This document shows, piece after piece, positions 17,371 to 27,529 of a stretch of 64,000 nucleotides of DNA. The number at the start of each line of letters is the position of its first letter. The first letter of the stretch is position 1. The stretch spans positions 310,001-374,000 of the forward strand of contig NZ_BDBX01000004.1 in NCBI RefSeq assembly GCF_001613205.1. The letters run 5' to 3'. The stretch is from Nocardia sienata NBRC 100364 (lineage in GTDB: Bacteria > Actinomycetota > Actinomycetes > Mycobacteriales > Mycobacteriaceae). Position numbers and translations under genes: made by a program. The notes beneath the pieces were generated by a model. The model saw nothing but the letters and a program-made list of their open reading frames with translations. It did no database searches and was not told where the DNA came from.

Positions 17371-18078
17371 GTGAGCGCCTCGGACACCGACCGGACGCCG
17401 CGGCGCGGCCGGCCCCCGCAGACACCGGAACAGGCCGATCAGGTGCGTGCCCGGATCGTGCGGGCCACCGCCGAGGTGTTCACCCGCAACGGCTCACGCG
17501 GATCGAGCGTCGCGCAGATCATCGAGCAGGCCGGACTGTCGCGCCCGACCTTCTACCGCTACTTCGCCAACGCCACCGAACCGCTCAACGCCGTGCTCGA
17601 CGTCTCCAATGCCGAACTCGTCGGCGGGATCGGGGCCGCCCTGGAGGCGTCCGGCGAGGGCGTGGATCTCGGGATCCGGCTCATCGACGCCTACCTCCAC
17701 TGGGCACGTGGGCACGGCCCCATGCTGCGGCCGCTGTTCGCCGAGCTCCACGACCCCGGATCACCGGTCTCGGAGTACCGCAACAACGCGCTGGACGGTA
17801 TTCGCGCGATCGTCCGCACCAAATTCACCGAACTGGGCCGGCCGGTTCCCGCACCGCTCGATCTCGACGCGGCGCTACACGTCTGCGAATACGTGGTCTA
17901 CCGGATATCGGCCGCGGCCGAGCCGGGCAGCGAACCGGACCCGGACACCGTTGCCGCAGCCCGATCGACCATGATCCGCGTAGTACTGGCCACCCTCGGC
18001 AACACCGGCGACGTGGAGTACGCGATGAGCCTGCCCGGTATCTTCCCGCCGGCACCGGCGGGCTCCCCCGGCGACTGA
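17371..18078 (+). CDS. TetR-family transcriptional regulator
   Basis: The product is 235 residues from a GTG preceded by CGGAGG; an in-frame GTG 11 codons upstream lacks a site. The helix-turn-helix spans ~20-75 (RIVRATAEVFTRNGSRGSSV, IIEQAGLSRPTFYRYFAN). The ligand-binding C-terminal half is acidic and helical. It is divergent from the semialdehyde dehydrogenase gene, the likely target. I found no strong palindrome in the intergenic region: only a GATTA/TAATC pair with a 20-bp gap. Confidence 0.87.
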   Translation: MSASDTDRTPRRGRPPQTPEQADQVRARIVRATAEVFTRNGSRGSSVAQIIEQAGLSRPTFYRYFANATEPLNAVLDVSNAELVGGIGAALEASGEGVDLGIRLIDAYLHWARGHGPMLRPLFAELHDPGSPVSEYRNNALDGIRAIVRTKFTELGRPVPAPLDLDAALHVCEYVVYRISAAAEPGSEPDPDTVAAARSTMIRVVLATLGNTGDVEYAMSLPGIFPPAPAGSPGD

Positions 18079-18190
18079 ACGCGACGCTCGCGCACCGGGC
18101 CCCGCCTGCGAGGGCCGCCGCACCCTCACCGCCTCATTTCCCGTCGAATTCGGTGTCCGATGCCGGGTCCGCCATGCCCGCGCAGCGCGG

Positions 18191-20131
18191 CTAGAGTTCG
18201 GGGCCGGTCACCGCATTCGCGTCGTCCAGGCTGAGGCCGCTGGCGCGCAGGACGTGCCGATCGATCGCCGCGCGTATGGCCTCTTCGGTACCCAGAATGC
18301 GTACATGCCGGCGGGCGCGGGTGATCGCGGTATACAGCAGTTCCCGGGTGAGCAGGCTCGAATCCGGTTCCGGCAGGACGATGGTCACCGCGTCGTACTG
18401 GCTGCCCTGGCTGCGATGGATGGTCATGGCGAATACCGTGACGACGGCGGGGAACTGGGTGGGATGTACCAGCAACGGCTGGTCCCCACGCTGCAATGCC
18501 ACCCGCAGCGACCCGTCCGGGCGGCACACCACCACGCCGGTGTCCCCGTTGTAGATTCGGGCTTCGTGATCGTTGGCGGTCACCAGCAGAGGCTGCCCCG
18601 GATACCAGGTGCTGTACCGGTGCTCAGGCCCCGGACCCGCCGCCGCGGCCCATTCGGCGGCGGTGCGGTCCCACTGTTCGACCCCGTACGGCCCCCTGCG
18701 GTGGGCACACAACAGCCGATGCGATTCGAAGGCCGCGAGCGCCGCCGACGCGTCACCGGCGCGGGCGGCGGTGGTGACCTGCCGCGCGGTGGTGACGATA
18801 TCGGCTCGGACAGCGGCGATTTCGTCGGGACCGGCCAGCTCGAGCATATCGCCGCCCGCCCGCAACAATTCGAGCGCGGACTCGGCGTCACCGGCCCGGA
18901 CAGCGACGGCGAGATCGGCGATCCGGCCGCCGAACCGGCGACCTCGGGTCAGCCGGACGATGCCGCCGCGCAGCCGGTTCCGTTCCGTTTCGGTGAGCGC
19001 CTCGTTGTCGGCCGGGGCGGTGTCCGTGCTCCCGGCGGCCCGGGCCACCGCGAGTTCGCCGGCGAGCACCTCCTCGAACGCCGGGTCGGCGGGCCCGGGG
19101 AACGGGGCGGCCACCATATCGGCGAGCACCGCACCCGCGTCCACCGAGGCGAGCTGATCCGGATCACCGGCCAGCACGAGCCGGGTATCGGGCCGCAGCG
19201 CCGCGAGCAGCCTGCTCATCATGGTCAGCGAGACCATGGACGTCTCGTCGACGACCACCACGTCGAAGGGCAGCCGATTGTGTTCGTGATAGCGGAACCG
19301 GGTGGTACGGCCACGTTGCCAGCCGAGCAGCCGGTGCAGGGTGGCGGCGGACAACTCCGGCAGGCCCAATACCGGCGCCTGGTCCCGGACGGCTTCCTGC
19401 AGCCGGGCCGCCGCCTTCCCGGTGGGTGCGGCCAGCGCGATGCGCGGCGGCGCGGCGCCCGCGGGATCAGCGGCATGTTGCGCGACGAGCAACGCGAGGA
19501 TGCGGGCGATGGTGTGCGTCTTGCCCGTGCCGGGCCCACCGGCGACGACCGTGGTCCAGTGGGTGGCGGCGAGCGCGGCGGCGATACGCTGCCGGTCCAC
19601 GACGCCGGCCGGTGGGCCGAACAACCGGTCCAGTTCGCGTCGCACCACCGCGGGGTCGGTGCGCGGATGGTCGGCGGCGCGGGCGGTGAGCACCTGGCGG
19701 ATGATCTGCTCCTGCCGGTAATACCGATCCAGATAGAGCAGCGGACCCGTGCCCGCACGAGACGGCTCGGTGAGCCGCAGCGGGCGCAGCGGACCGGCCG
19801 GACCGCCCAGCACCAGCGGGCTCTCCCGCAATGCCTCGACAACTCGTGCCTCGTCCGGCCACGGCAGGTCCGCGGACCCGCCCGGCAGCTCGGCCCGGAC
19901 TTCGTCGGCGTCCACACCGATATCCCGCATCCGGCCGAGATCCAGGCATACCGACCCCGACCGGACGGCGCGCACCGCCAGCGCGGCGGCGAACAAGACC
20001 AGTTCCCGGTCTTCCCCACCGAATCGGCCCAGCCGTTCGGCCACGTGCACATCGGCCGCCGACAGCACTCCCGCCTCGTTGAACTCGCGCAATATCCCGG
20101 TCCCCCGCTGCGCCACCCGGATGGGGATCAC
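18191..20131 (-). CDS. recD: RecBCD subunit RecD (5'-3' helicase)
   Basis: The product is 646 residues from GTG. The Walker A motif is at ~199-206 (AGGPGTGKTHT). Superfamily 1 motifs follow: LAAPTGKAAARLQEAV, the VDETSMVSLTMMSRLL Walker B, LAGDPDQLASVDAGAVLADM, and the C-terminal VFAMTIHRSQGSQYDAV and LLYTAITRARRHVRI. RecD is the fast 5'-3' helicase of RecBCD, which processes double-strand ends. It is the last gene of recC-recB-recD, and its start overlaps the recB stop by 4 bp (GTGA), implying translational coupling. Confidence 0.94.
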   Translation of the reverse strand: MIPIRVAQRGTGILREFNEAGVLSAADVHVAERLGRFGGEDRELVLFAAALAVRAVRSGSVCLDLGRMRDIGVDADEVRAELPGGSADLPWPDEARVVEALRESPLVLGGPAGPLRPLRLTEPSRAGTGPLLYLDRYYRQEQIIRQVLTARAADHPRTDPAVVRRELDRLFGPPAGVVDRQRIAAALAATHWTTVVAGGPGTGKTHTIARILALLVAQHAADPAGAAPPRIALAAPTGKAAARLQEAVRDQAPVLGLPELSAATLHRLLGWQRGRTTRFRYHEHNRLPFDVVVVDETSMVSLTMMSRLLAALRPDTRLVLAGDPDQLASVDAGAVLADMVAAPFPGPADPAFEEVLAGELAVARAAGSTDTAPADNEALTETERNRLRGGIVRLTRGRRFGGRIADLAVAVRAGDAESALELLRAGGDMLELAGPDEIAAVRADIVTTARQVTTAARAGDASAALAAFESHRLLCAHRRGPYGVEQWDRTAAEWAAAAGPGPEHRYSTWYPGQPLLVTANDHEARIYNGDTGVVVCRPDGSLRVALQRGDQPLLVHPTQFPAVVTVFAMTIHRSQGSQYDAVTIVLPEPDSSLLTRELLYTAITRARRHVRILGTEEAIRAAIDRHVLRASGLSLDDANAVTGPEL

Positions 20132-23100
20132 CGCGCACCTCCGGCGAGCAGGTCCGACAGGGCGACGATCAGGCCGGGCGGCGGCGTCCAGTCGAAAACT
20201 CCGGCGCCCTCGGGTGTCTCGGGCCCGATCATGCCGCGAACGAACAGGTAGCGGATACCGCCGAGGTGCACCGCGGGATCGTAACCGGGTAACCGCCAGC
20301 GCAGGTACCGGTGCAGGGCCACCGAGTACAGCAGCGCCTGCAGCGGATAGTGGGAGCGGACCATCTCCGCGGCCATCCGGTCGCGGGTGTAATGAGCGAC
20401 GGTGAGGTCGCCGGTACCCAGCCGGTTCGTCTTGTAGTCCACGATGACATAACGCCGGTCCGGGGTGCGCAGTACCGCGTCGATACTGCCGGTGAGGTAG
20501 CCGCGCAACGGTACGTCCTCGAGGGTGTCGAGTTCGTCCGCGTAGGCGTGGAATTCGTCGCCGGAGTCCAGATGCGCGCGCACGGTGGCGGCGATGCGGC
20601 CCAGCGTAGCGAACGCATCGGCCGGCATGTCACCGCCTGCGAGCGGCAGCTCGAATTCGAGTTCGCACAACCGGTCGCGGCCCGGGACGTCGGCGAGTGC
20701 GCCGAATCCGATCGGGGTGCGCAGGACCTGCACCAGGGCCGCGGTCAGCAGCTCCGGATCGGCGGTGGACAGCATCTCACCGATCGCTTCGGCGCACCGC
20801 GCCCGTACCTCGGCGACCAGATCCGGGGCGTCGGTGTCGACGCGCTCGAGGACCCCGTGCACCAGGGTGCCGAATTCGGCGCCGTAGGGCAGTTCGTTCA
20901 TCAGCGACGGTGCGCCGGGTTCCGGTTCGGGTTCGGCCGGCGGTGCCGGAGCTTCCGGCTCGTCACCGGGCCCCGGGGCCTCCGCCGACTCGGCCTCCGG
21001 GGCCGGCAGATGGGCGGCCGCGGTGAGCGCCGAATACGAGGTGCGGCGCCAGTGTTCGTCGATCTCACGATCGAAGGTGGCGACGGCCACCGCACCGGCC
21101 ACGACCTCGGCCGGGGGCCGGTAGGCCGGTGGGTCGGCGGCGGGATCGGCGGCGGTCACCGAGATCGACTCACCCGCGCCGGCCGCCCAGTCCCGCAGCC
21201 GATCGACCACCGCGGCGTCCTCGGCGACCACGGCCCGCGCGCTCGGTTGCGCCGCCCCGGGCGCCCGGCCGAACAGCAGACGGTGCAGCGGTGCGGCCGC
21301 GGTGCCGAACGAGGGCGCCCACCAGGCGACCACCTGACAGCACGCCCGGGTCAGGGCGACGTAGCACAGGCGCAGCTCCTCGCCCGCGGATTCGCGGTCG
21401 GCGCGTTCCTTGCGCGCCGTATACCCGGGGGCGTCCGGCCCGCCGATATCCAGCACCCGCACGCCGTCCTCGTGCATCAGCAGGGTGGCGGGTTTGGGGT
21501 CGGCGGAACTGTCCCAGGCGAAAGGTAGATAGACGACCGGGAACTCGAGCCCTTTACTGGCATGCACGGTCGCGATCTGCACGGCCGCGATATCCCGGTC
21601 GAGCCTGCGGCTGCGGCCCGGCACCGACCCCGACGCGGGATCGCGCACCCGGTCGGCCAGCCATCGGGTCAGCGCGGTGAGACCGAGGCCCTCGGTCACC
21701 GAGATCTCGTCGAGCAGCTGGGCGAGATGCCGGATATCGGTGAGCCGGCGTTCGCCGTGTTCGACAGCGAGCAACCGCGGCGCCAGCCGGGTACCGGTGG
21801 CCAGTTCGTCGAACACGGCCGCGAACCCGGCCCGGGCGAACAACCGGGCCGCGTCCCGCAGTTCGGCACTGACCCGGCCCACCAGATCCGCTCCCCCCGT
21901 GTCGATCTCGGCGGCGGTGTACCCGAACAGCGGGGTGAGCGCGGCCAGCCGGACCCGGTCGGCGCGATGCGGCTGTTCCAGCGCGCGCAACACCCACAGC
22001 CAGTCGGTGGCACTGCGGGTCGCGAAAACACTGCTGCCGCCGGCCAGGACCACCGGGACACCGGCACGTTCGAGCGCGGCCCGCACCACCTCGAGCTGAG
22101 TGTGGGTACGGACCAGCACCGCAATATCACCGGGGCCCACCGCCCGTTCCCAGGTGTCGCCGGCCGCGGCGTCCGGTACCGACCGCCGCATCCGCGTGCC
22201 CGGCGAATCCGTCACGACCGTCCCGGACTCGAGAAGGGCGACGATATCGGCCGCCACATCGGCCGCGACCCGGGCCCGCTGCCGGTGGATGTTCGGGAAC
22301 CCGGAGGCGCCGCGCGGCCCGGCGCCGGTCCGTGGCAGGCACCGCAGTCGCAGTGGGGTGGTCAATTCGGCGGGGCCGCGCAACCGGCTCCACGGCTGGG
22401 TGGGCGTGATGGCGGGCACCACGATCTCGTCGTGGCCCAGAGCCGCTCCGCCCAGCAGATGTTCGAGTGCGGCGAGCAGCCCCGCGTCGCTGCGCCGGTT
22501 GGTGGTGAGATCGCGGCGTGCGGTGGCATGGCCGACCGCGTCCAGATAGCTCAGCACCTCGGCGCCCCGGAATGCGTAGATCGCCTGTTTCGGGTCGCCC
22601 ACCAGCACCAGCGGGTGGTGGCCGTGGAAGGCCCGGCGCAGGATCTCCCACTGCAGCGGATCGGTGTCCTGGAATTCGTCGACGAGCACCACCTGATACC
22701 GGTCCCGGATACGCCGGCACGCGGCCGGGCCGCGGTCCGGGTCGGCGAGGATTTCGCGCAGCAACCCCAGCAGATCATCGAAGTCCCGCAACCCCGCGAG
22801 CCGTTTCCGGCGTTCGGTTTCCGCGCGGACCGCGGCCGCGAAGGCGACCCGCTGCGCCGAGGCCTCATCGGTATCGGGCGCGAGCCGGGCCTGCCGGTCG
22901 CGCACCGCCGCGAAGGCGAACCGCTGGGCCTGTGCCACCGAGAACGGCGCCGCGGTCCGGGCGAAGCGGCTCAGGTACAGATCGTCGACGACGGTGCGGA
23001 TGAGGTCGTCGGCCTCCTCCACCAGGCGCGCTCCGGGCTCGAGATCACCGGCCAGCCCGAGTTCGGCCAGCATGCGCTGGCAGAAGCTGTGAGTGGTGGC

Positions 23101-23493
23101 GATGATCCCGGCATCGAAATCCGAGAGCGCGGCGCGCAACCGGTCCCGGCGCGCGCAAACCTCCTCGGGGGCCGCGTCGGCCAGATGACGGATCAATTCG
23201 TCGGAGGCGGTCCGGGCCGCGTCGGGGTCGGCCAGCGCGGCGGCGACGGCGACGAACCGGTCGCGGGCGCGCATCCGCAGTTCCTGGGTTGCCGCGCGGC
23301 TGAAGGTGACCAGCAGCAACCGTGAGATGTCCACGCCGGCCTCGGCGACATAGCGGACGGCGAGTCCGACGATGGCATAGGTCTTGCCGGTACCGGCACT
23401 CGCCTCGAGGACGGTGGTGCCCTGCGGCAGCGGGCCGCAGAGCTCGAACGCATTGCCGGGTTCGGCCGGTGGGGCGGGCGCGGTCGTGGTCAC
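20128..23493 (-). CDS. recB: RecBCD subunit RecB (helicase-nuclease)
   Basis: The product is 1,121 residues. The Walker A motif is ASAGTGKT at ~31-38. UvrD-type motifs follow: LLLVTFSRAATQELRMRARDR, VVLVDEFQDTDPLQWEIL, LVGDPKQAIYAFRGAEV, TVHASKGLEFPVVYLPF and LCYVALTRACCQVV. The C-terminal PD-(D/E)xK nuclease is present at ~1015-1026 (VIVDYKTNRLG), followed by QALLYSVALHRYL. An acidic, Pro-rich tether (~870-900) joins helicase and nuclease. It should be a full RecB providing 3'-5' unwinding and Chi-regulated degradation. The GTG start has GGAG upstream, 37 bp after recC. Confidence 0.95.
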   Translation of the reverse strand: MTTTAPAPPAEPGNAFELCGPLPQGTTVLEASAGTGKTYAIVGLAVRYVAEAGVDISRLLLVTFSRAATQELRMRARDRFVAVAAALADPDAARTASDELIRHLADAAPEEVCARRDRLRAALSDFDAGIIATTHSFCQRMLAELGLAGDLEPGARLVEEADDLIRTVVDDLYLSRFARTAAPFSVAQAQRFAFAAVRDRQARLAPDTDEASAQRVAFAAAVRAETERRKRLAGLRDFDDLLGLLREILADPDRGPAACRRIRDRYQVVLVDEFQDTDPLQWEILRRAFHGHHPLVLVGDPKQAIYAFRGAEVLSYLDAVGHATARRDLTTNRRSDAGLLAALEHLLGGAALGHDEIVVPAITPTQPWSRLRGPAELTTPLRLRCLPRTGAGPRGASGFPNIHRQRARVAADVAADIVALLESGTVVTDSPGTRMRRSVPDAAAGDTWERAVGPGDIAVLVRTHTQLEVVRAALERAGVPVVLAGGSSVFATRSATDWLWVLRALEQPHRADRVRLAALTPLFGYTAAEIDTGGADLVGRVSAELRDAARLFARAGFAAVFDELATGTRLAPRLLAVEHGERRLTDIRHLAQLLDEISVTEGLGLTALTRWLADRVRDPASGSVPGRSRRLDRDIAAVQIATVHASKGLEFPVVYLPFAWDSSADPKPATLLMHEDGVRVLDIGGPDAPGYTARKERADRESAGEELRLCYVALTRACCQVVAWWAPSFGTAAAPLHRLLFGRAPGAAQPSARAVVAEDAAVVDRLRDWAAGAGESISVTAADPAADPPAYRPPAEVVAGAVAVATFDREIDEHWRRTSYSALTAAAHLPAPEAESAEAPGPGDEPEAPAPPAEPEPEPGAPSLMNELPYGAEFGTLVHGVLERVDTDAPDLVAEVRARCAEAIGEMLSTADPELLTAALVQVLRTPIGFGALADVPGRDRLCELEFELPLAGGDMPADAFATLGRIAATVRAHLDSGDEFHAYADELDTLEDVPLRGYLTGSIDAVLRTPDRRYVIVDYKTNRLGTGDLTVAHYTRDRMAAEMVRSHYPLQALLYSVALHRYLRWRLPGYDPAVHLGGIRYLFVRGMIGPETPEGAGVFDWTPPPGLIVALSDLLAGGAR

Positions 23494-23530
23494 TGCTGCT
23501 CCGTCCTGCGGCGCCGGGCGGCTTCGGCGG

Positions 23531-26500
23531 TCACGGGGCCCCCTGTTGTTCGGCGCGCAGCAGCGGCACCCACAGGCGGCGGGCGATCGATCCGAAACGA
23601 GTGGTCTCGATCGGCTCCCCGGCCGGCGCGGGGGCGGCGGTGAGGTCGCCCAGATCGGGCGCCGGGCCCCATACGTACCGCAGATTCCGATCGGTGTGCT
23701 CGGCGAAATCCCTGGTCTTGTCCCCGCCGCCGAACTCGCGGTCGGCGGCGGCGATCGCCTCTTCCGGAGACAGCCGCCGGTACCGCGCCTCGGCGTAGGC
23801 CGCGGTGGTGGCAGTGGAGATGGGCAACGGTTCGGTGAGACCGGTATCGCGCAGCGCGACCAGGGTGCGCAGCATCGTCGTCGCCTCGGCCACGCCGGGA
23901 GCGGTGAGTTCGGCCCGCCAGGCCGGGGTCGGGTAGCGGCCCCGGCCGGTCACCGCCGCCCGCCACGACCGATTCTCGGTGACCGCCAGCGCCAGCAGCG
24001 ATACCCACGCCGCGAGCCGGTGTTTGGGCGCGACCCGCGAATACGTGGTGCGCACCAGCAGTTCCCCGCGCACCTCGGCGACCGTGCCGGTGAGGCGGCG
24101 CCCGTCGCCGAGGTCGAACGAGATATCGATATCGCGCGGCGGTTGTGTGTAGTCGGGACCGGCGGCACGGACCAGGGTTTCGACGGTACGTTCCACATCG
24201 TTCAGTACGGCCCGGCCGAGTTCGGCGGGCGGCAGGATCCCACGCCGCCATTCCGCGGCCCGCAGTTCGGCCGGGTCGGCGCCGGCCAGCCGCGCGGCGA
24301 GCATCCGCTCGCCCAGCGCCCAGGTATCGAGTCCGCCGAACTCGATGGGCAACCGGTCGTCGATATCGTCGTCCTGGTCGGGGACCCGTACACCGAGCCG
24401 CTGCCACAGGAACCCGCGCACGGGATGTTCCAGGAAGGAGATCAGCTCGGCCAGCCCGATCTCGGTGGTCTCGGCACCGGGCAGGGTGCGGGTGAGCAGT
24501 TCCGGTGGCGCGATGGGTGGCGCGCCCATCGCCCGGGCACCCGCGAAAGCGACGCTGTCGAAACTGAACGGCCGCCCGGCGGCGAAATTGCGGGGATCGT
24601 GCGCCTGTAGCGGGTGGCGGGTGAGCACCCCGGCCATCCCCGTGGCACCGACATGGGCACGCAGCACATCGAGAAGTTCGGCGATCGGCACGGCCGGCGG
24701 CCGGTGGGCGCCGGTGACGGGATCGGCGCCGGTGTGTACGACCACCAAGGTGTCTCGGGCAGCGGTGATCGCGTCCAGCAGCGACTGCCGGTCTTCGGAG
24801 CGCAGATCGCGTTCGCCGAGTAGGGGTTCACGGGCCGGCACCTCGTCACCGTCCACTCCCGCCCCGCGCGGGAAGATCTCGTCGTCCACGCCCAGCAGCA
24901 CCACGACCCGGTGCGGCACCGATCGCATCGGGGACAGGCCGCACACGGTGAGCTCGCCGGTGCGGAAGTTGGACCGGGCCGGGGCGGAGGCGAGGCGATC
25001 GTGCAGCAGACCGGTGAGATCGGCCGGCCGCAGCTCGATATCGCCGGCGTGGGCGGTGGCCGCCGCCAGCTCCCGGCGCGCCTCGGTACGGATCCACGCC
25101 TGCGACTCCGGCACATCGGTCAGCAGATCCAGGGCCCGGTCCAGCACCGCGGTCCACTGCGCCGCGGGTGCGGGGCCCTGCAGATCCCGCAATACCGAAG
25201 CCAGCCGGTCGACATATTCGGCGAACCGGCCGGCCAGGTCGATATCGTTGCTGTCCACATCGTCGAGCGGCAGAACCCGGTCCAGCCAGCTCCCGGAGGT
25301 CTCGTCGGCGGTGACCCCGAGCAGGATACGGTCCACCGCCGCGTTCACCGTGTTCTGCTCGAAATCACCGAGACCGAAGGCCTGCCGCTGCCGCCGGCCG
25401 AGACCCCACCGGGCACCGGCCTCGACCGCCCACTCCCGCAGCCGCTCGATATCGTCGTCGTCGAAACCGCAGGCGCGGCGCACCGGTTCACCAGCGGCCA
25501 GATCCAGCACCTCGGTGACGGTGACCCGGCTGCGGGCCAGTTCCAGCAATGTCGCCACCACGCCGAGCAGCGGGTTGGTGACCGCCCGGCCGCGGTCGGC
25601 GAGGCGCACCCGCAACCGATGGCCCGGATGTCCGGAATCGACACGGGTCTCCGTGCCCACCGGACCCGGATGCCCGAACGCGGCGCGCAGCAGCGGGGCG
25701 AATGTCTCGACCTCCGGGCACATGATCAGCACATCGCGCGGTTCGAGGGCCGGGTCGGCGGCGAAGAGACCGAGCAGGCACTCCCGAAGTACCTCCACCT
25801 GCCGGACCGGGCCGTGGCACGCGTGCACCTGCACGCTCCCGTCGGCCCCGCATTCCCCGGCGCCGGGCGGCCAGCGGTCGTCACGGATGTGCCGCTGAAC
25901 CTGTTGCAGCAGGGTCGCGGGCGGCTCGCCCCGGCCGGGAGCGTCGTCCGCGGGCGCTGCCGGGGCACCGGCTCGGCCTTGCGGGCCCGCCGGATGCGGA
26001 TAGCGCACGTCGGTGGCGGCCGCGGGCAGGCGCAGCTGGAGTTCCCGGATGTCCCGGCCCAGGCCTGCCAGCAGCGGGTGCCGCACCCGGGTAACCGAAT
26101 CATCGTGCGCCCGTTGCGGTTGCGGATCGGTGCCGGCCAGCGCGTCCCACATGGCCGGGCTGGGATGTGCCAGCCACAGATGTAGCTCGCGGTGCTCGGC
26201 CACGGCGGTGAGCACCGCCAGGTGCGCGGCGGGCAGCCGGATCGCGCCGAAGACCGACAGCCGCGGTGGTAGATCCACCGCCTCCGGATCGGCCCGCAAT
26301 CGCGCGCAGGTGGTGTGCAGGCGTTCGGCCGGATCGGGCGCGCCGACCGCCTCGCGCAGCCGCCGCCACAGCGCCGGTTGCCAGCTCAGGTCCTCCGGCA
26401 GTGGCCGGCCGGTGCCGTCGGTATCGTCGCCGCGTGACCATTCGGCGAGCAGGGTCGGGCGCTGCACCGTGTAGCTCTCGAACAGCGCGGCCAGCCGGGC

Positions 26501-26959
26501 GGCGGTCGCGTACCGGCGGCCGCGCCGGTGCTCGGGACCGGTGGGCACGGCTGCGGCTCCGGCAGACGCCGCCTCACCGGCCTCCAGCCCGAGATGGCGG
26601 GCGAGTACCGCGCACCACGGCTCGCGCACCGATTCGTCGATCACGCGCAGCAGCGTCCAGACCACCCGGTCGGGCGACCACGGGTCCTCATGCGGGGCGA
26701 AACCGCTGATCGCGGCGGAAATCTCCTCGACCAGTGCAGCCGGGGAGGGGAATCGGATATTGGCGGCGACACCGTCACCGGAGGCCACCGAAGCGCCCAG
26801 CACGCCCGAGAGTTGCTGCGTCAGCCAGCGTTCCACACCCTTGGCGGGCACCGCGACCACCTCGGCGGCGAACGGATCGGGCAGCGGCTCGGCGAGCAGC
26901 CCGGCCAGCGCGGCGACCAGCGCATCCGCGCGTTCGGCACGGTGGATGTGCAGCGCCAT
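23531..26959 (-). CDS. recC: RecBCD subunit RecC (Chi-scanning scaffold)
   Basis: The product is 1,142 residues from the ATG at 26959, preceded by AAGGGCGGAG; a frame extension to 26989 is not family-like. The N terminus (LHIHRAERADALVAALAG, then EVVAVPAKGVERWLTQQLS) matches RecC. The dead helicase motifs (LSVFGAIRLPAAHLAVL, DVLIMCPEVETFAPLL, VVLLGVDDEIFPRG) are typical; Walker A is absent, as expected for RecC. It is the first gene of the operon. An inserted Gly/Ala/Pro-rich loop near residues 340-375 is probably a species-specific surface loop. Confidence 0.94.
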   Translation of the reverse strand: MALHIHRAERADALVAALAGLLAEPLPDPFAAEVVAVPAKGVERWLTQQLSGVLGASVASGDGVAANIRFPSPAALVEEISAAISGFAPHEDPWSPDRVVWTLLRVIDESVREPWCAVLARHLGLEAGEAASAGAAAVPTGPEHRRGRRYATAARLAALFESYTVQRPTLLAEWSRGDDTDGTGRPLPEDLSWQPALWRRLREAVGAPDPAERLHTTCARLRADPEAVDLPPRLSVFGAIRLPAAHLAVLTAVAEHRELHLWLAHPSPAMWDALAGTDPQPQRAHDDSVTRVRHPLLAGLGRDIRELQLRLPAAATDVRYPHPAGPQGRAGAPAAPADDAPGRGEPPATLLQQVQRHIRDDRWPPGAGECGADGSVQVHACHGPVRQVEVLRECLLGLFAADPALEPRDVLIMCPEVETFAPLLRAAFGHPGPVGTETRVDSGHPGHRLRVRLADRGRAVTNPLLGVVATLLELARSRVTVTEVLDLAAGEPVRRACGFDDDDIERLREWAVEAGARWGLGRRQRQAFGLGDFEQNTVNAAVDRILLGVTADETSGSWLDRVLPLDDVDSNDIDLAGRFAEYVDRLASVLRDLQGPAPAAQWTAVLDRALDLLTDVPESQAWIRTEARRELAAATAHAGDIELRPADLTGLLHDRLASAPARSNFRTGELTVCGLSPMRSVPHRVVVLLGVDDEIFPRGAGVDGDEVPAREPLLGERDLRSEDRQSLLDAITAARDTLVVVHTGADPVTGAHRPPAVPIAELLDVLRAHVGATGMAGVLTRHPLQAHDPRNFAAGRPFSFDSVAFAGARAMGAPPIAPPELLTRTLPGAETTEIGLAELISFLEHPVRGFLWQRLGVRVPDQDDDIDDRLPIEFGGLDTWALGERMLAARLAGADPAELRAAEWRRGILPPAELGRAVLNDVERTVETLVRAAGPDYTQPPRDIDISFDLGDGRRLTGTVAEVRGELLVRTTYSRVAPKHRLAAWVSLLALAVTENRSWRAAVTGRGRYPTPAWRAELTAPGVAEATTMLRTLVALRDTGLTEPLPISTATTAAYAEARYRRLSPEEAIAAADREFGGGDKTRDFAEHTDRNLRYVWGPAPDLGDLTAAPAPAGEPIETTRFGSIARRLWVPLLRAEQQGAP

Positions 26960-27282
26960 CTCCGCCCTTCCGCTCGGTCCGATCACCATCCTTCGTCACG
27001 TCCACACTGCTCGGGCGGGCGTATCGTCCACCTGTTTATACGCCCGCTGTCCGACATCGCTCGCCGAGACCCCACGACAGAGCGGACAACCCCGGACAGG
27101 GAATCATCCCCCGAATGCCCCTGGCGCCAACGGCTTCTACCGGATATCGACCGTGGGCGCACAGTGATTTAGCGCACATGAGTCACCGACACGCGGTCGT
27201 ATGGCCGCGATCTCGCGGACGCACTGTGTCACAGTGCAACTCCGGGAGGAACGGTTACCGCACGAAAGGCTGGTTCGCGTCG
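26960..27282. other. Divergent region upstream of recC
   Basis: These 323 bp separate recC from a small rightward ORF. I found no LexA-type palindrome with GAAC/GTTC arms, so no SOS control is evident. A GGGAGGA run near 27245 could serve a start in another frame. No convincing gene is seen. Confidence 0.4.
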
Positions 27283-27495
27283 ATGAAAGCGCTGGTTGTG
27301 CCCTTGATTCCGAAGGACGGATTCACTGTCCGCCGGTCCGGTGACCGGTGGGAGCTCGTCAACTCCCGGCACTACGGACGCACCGTCGTACTGCACTCGT
27401 GGCCGCGCGCGGAACACACCGAAGCATTCGAACATTGCTATCGCCTCAACGGCCGAACCGCGGCGGCGCTGAAGGCCACTGCGCGGGTCCGCTAG
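27283..27495 (+). CDS. Small hypothetical protein
   Basis: The product is 70 residues (KALVVPLIPKDGFTVRRSGD start), basic, with short strands and a C-terminal helix (AFEHCYRLNGRTAAALKA). An in-frame GTG at 27226 would add 19 residues. Spacing from the AAAGG ahead of the ATG is long. No domain was recognised. It sits alone between recC and the secreted hydrolase gene, 34 bp before the latter, so the two may be co-transcribed. Confidence 0.5.
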   Translation: MKALVVPLIPKDGFTVRRSGDRWELVNSRHYGRTVVLHSWPRAEHTEAFEHCYRLNGRTAAALKATARVR

Positions 27496-27529
27496 CGATA
27501 CGGGGAAAACGTGCGCGCGGAGCGCCGAT

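Noticed and set aside
18254..23325. Very long plus-strand frames opposite recD and recB
   Set aside because: These arise from high GC on the opposite strand; the real genes have full helicase motifs.
26960..27282. LexA/SOS box upstream of recC
   Set aside because: No GAAC-N-GTTC palindrome of the mycobacterial type.
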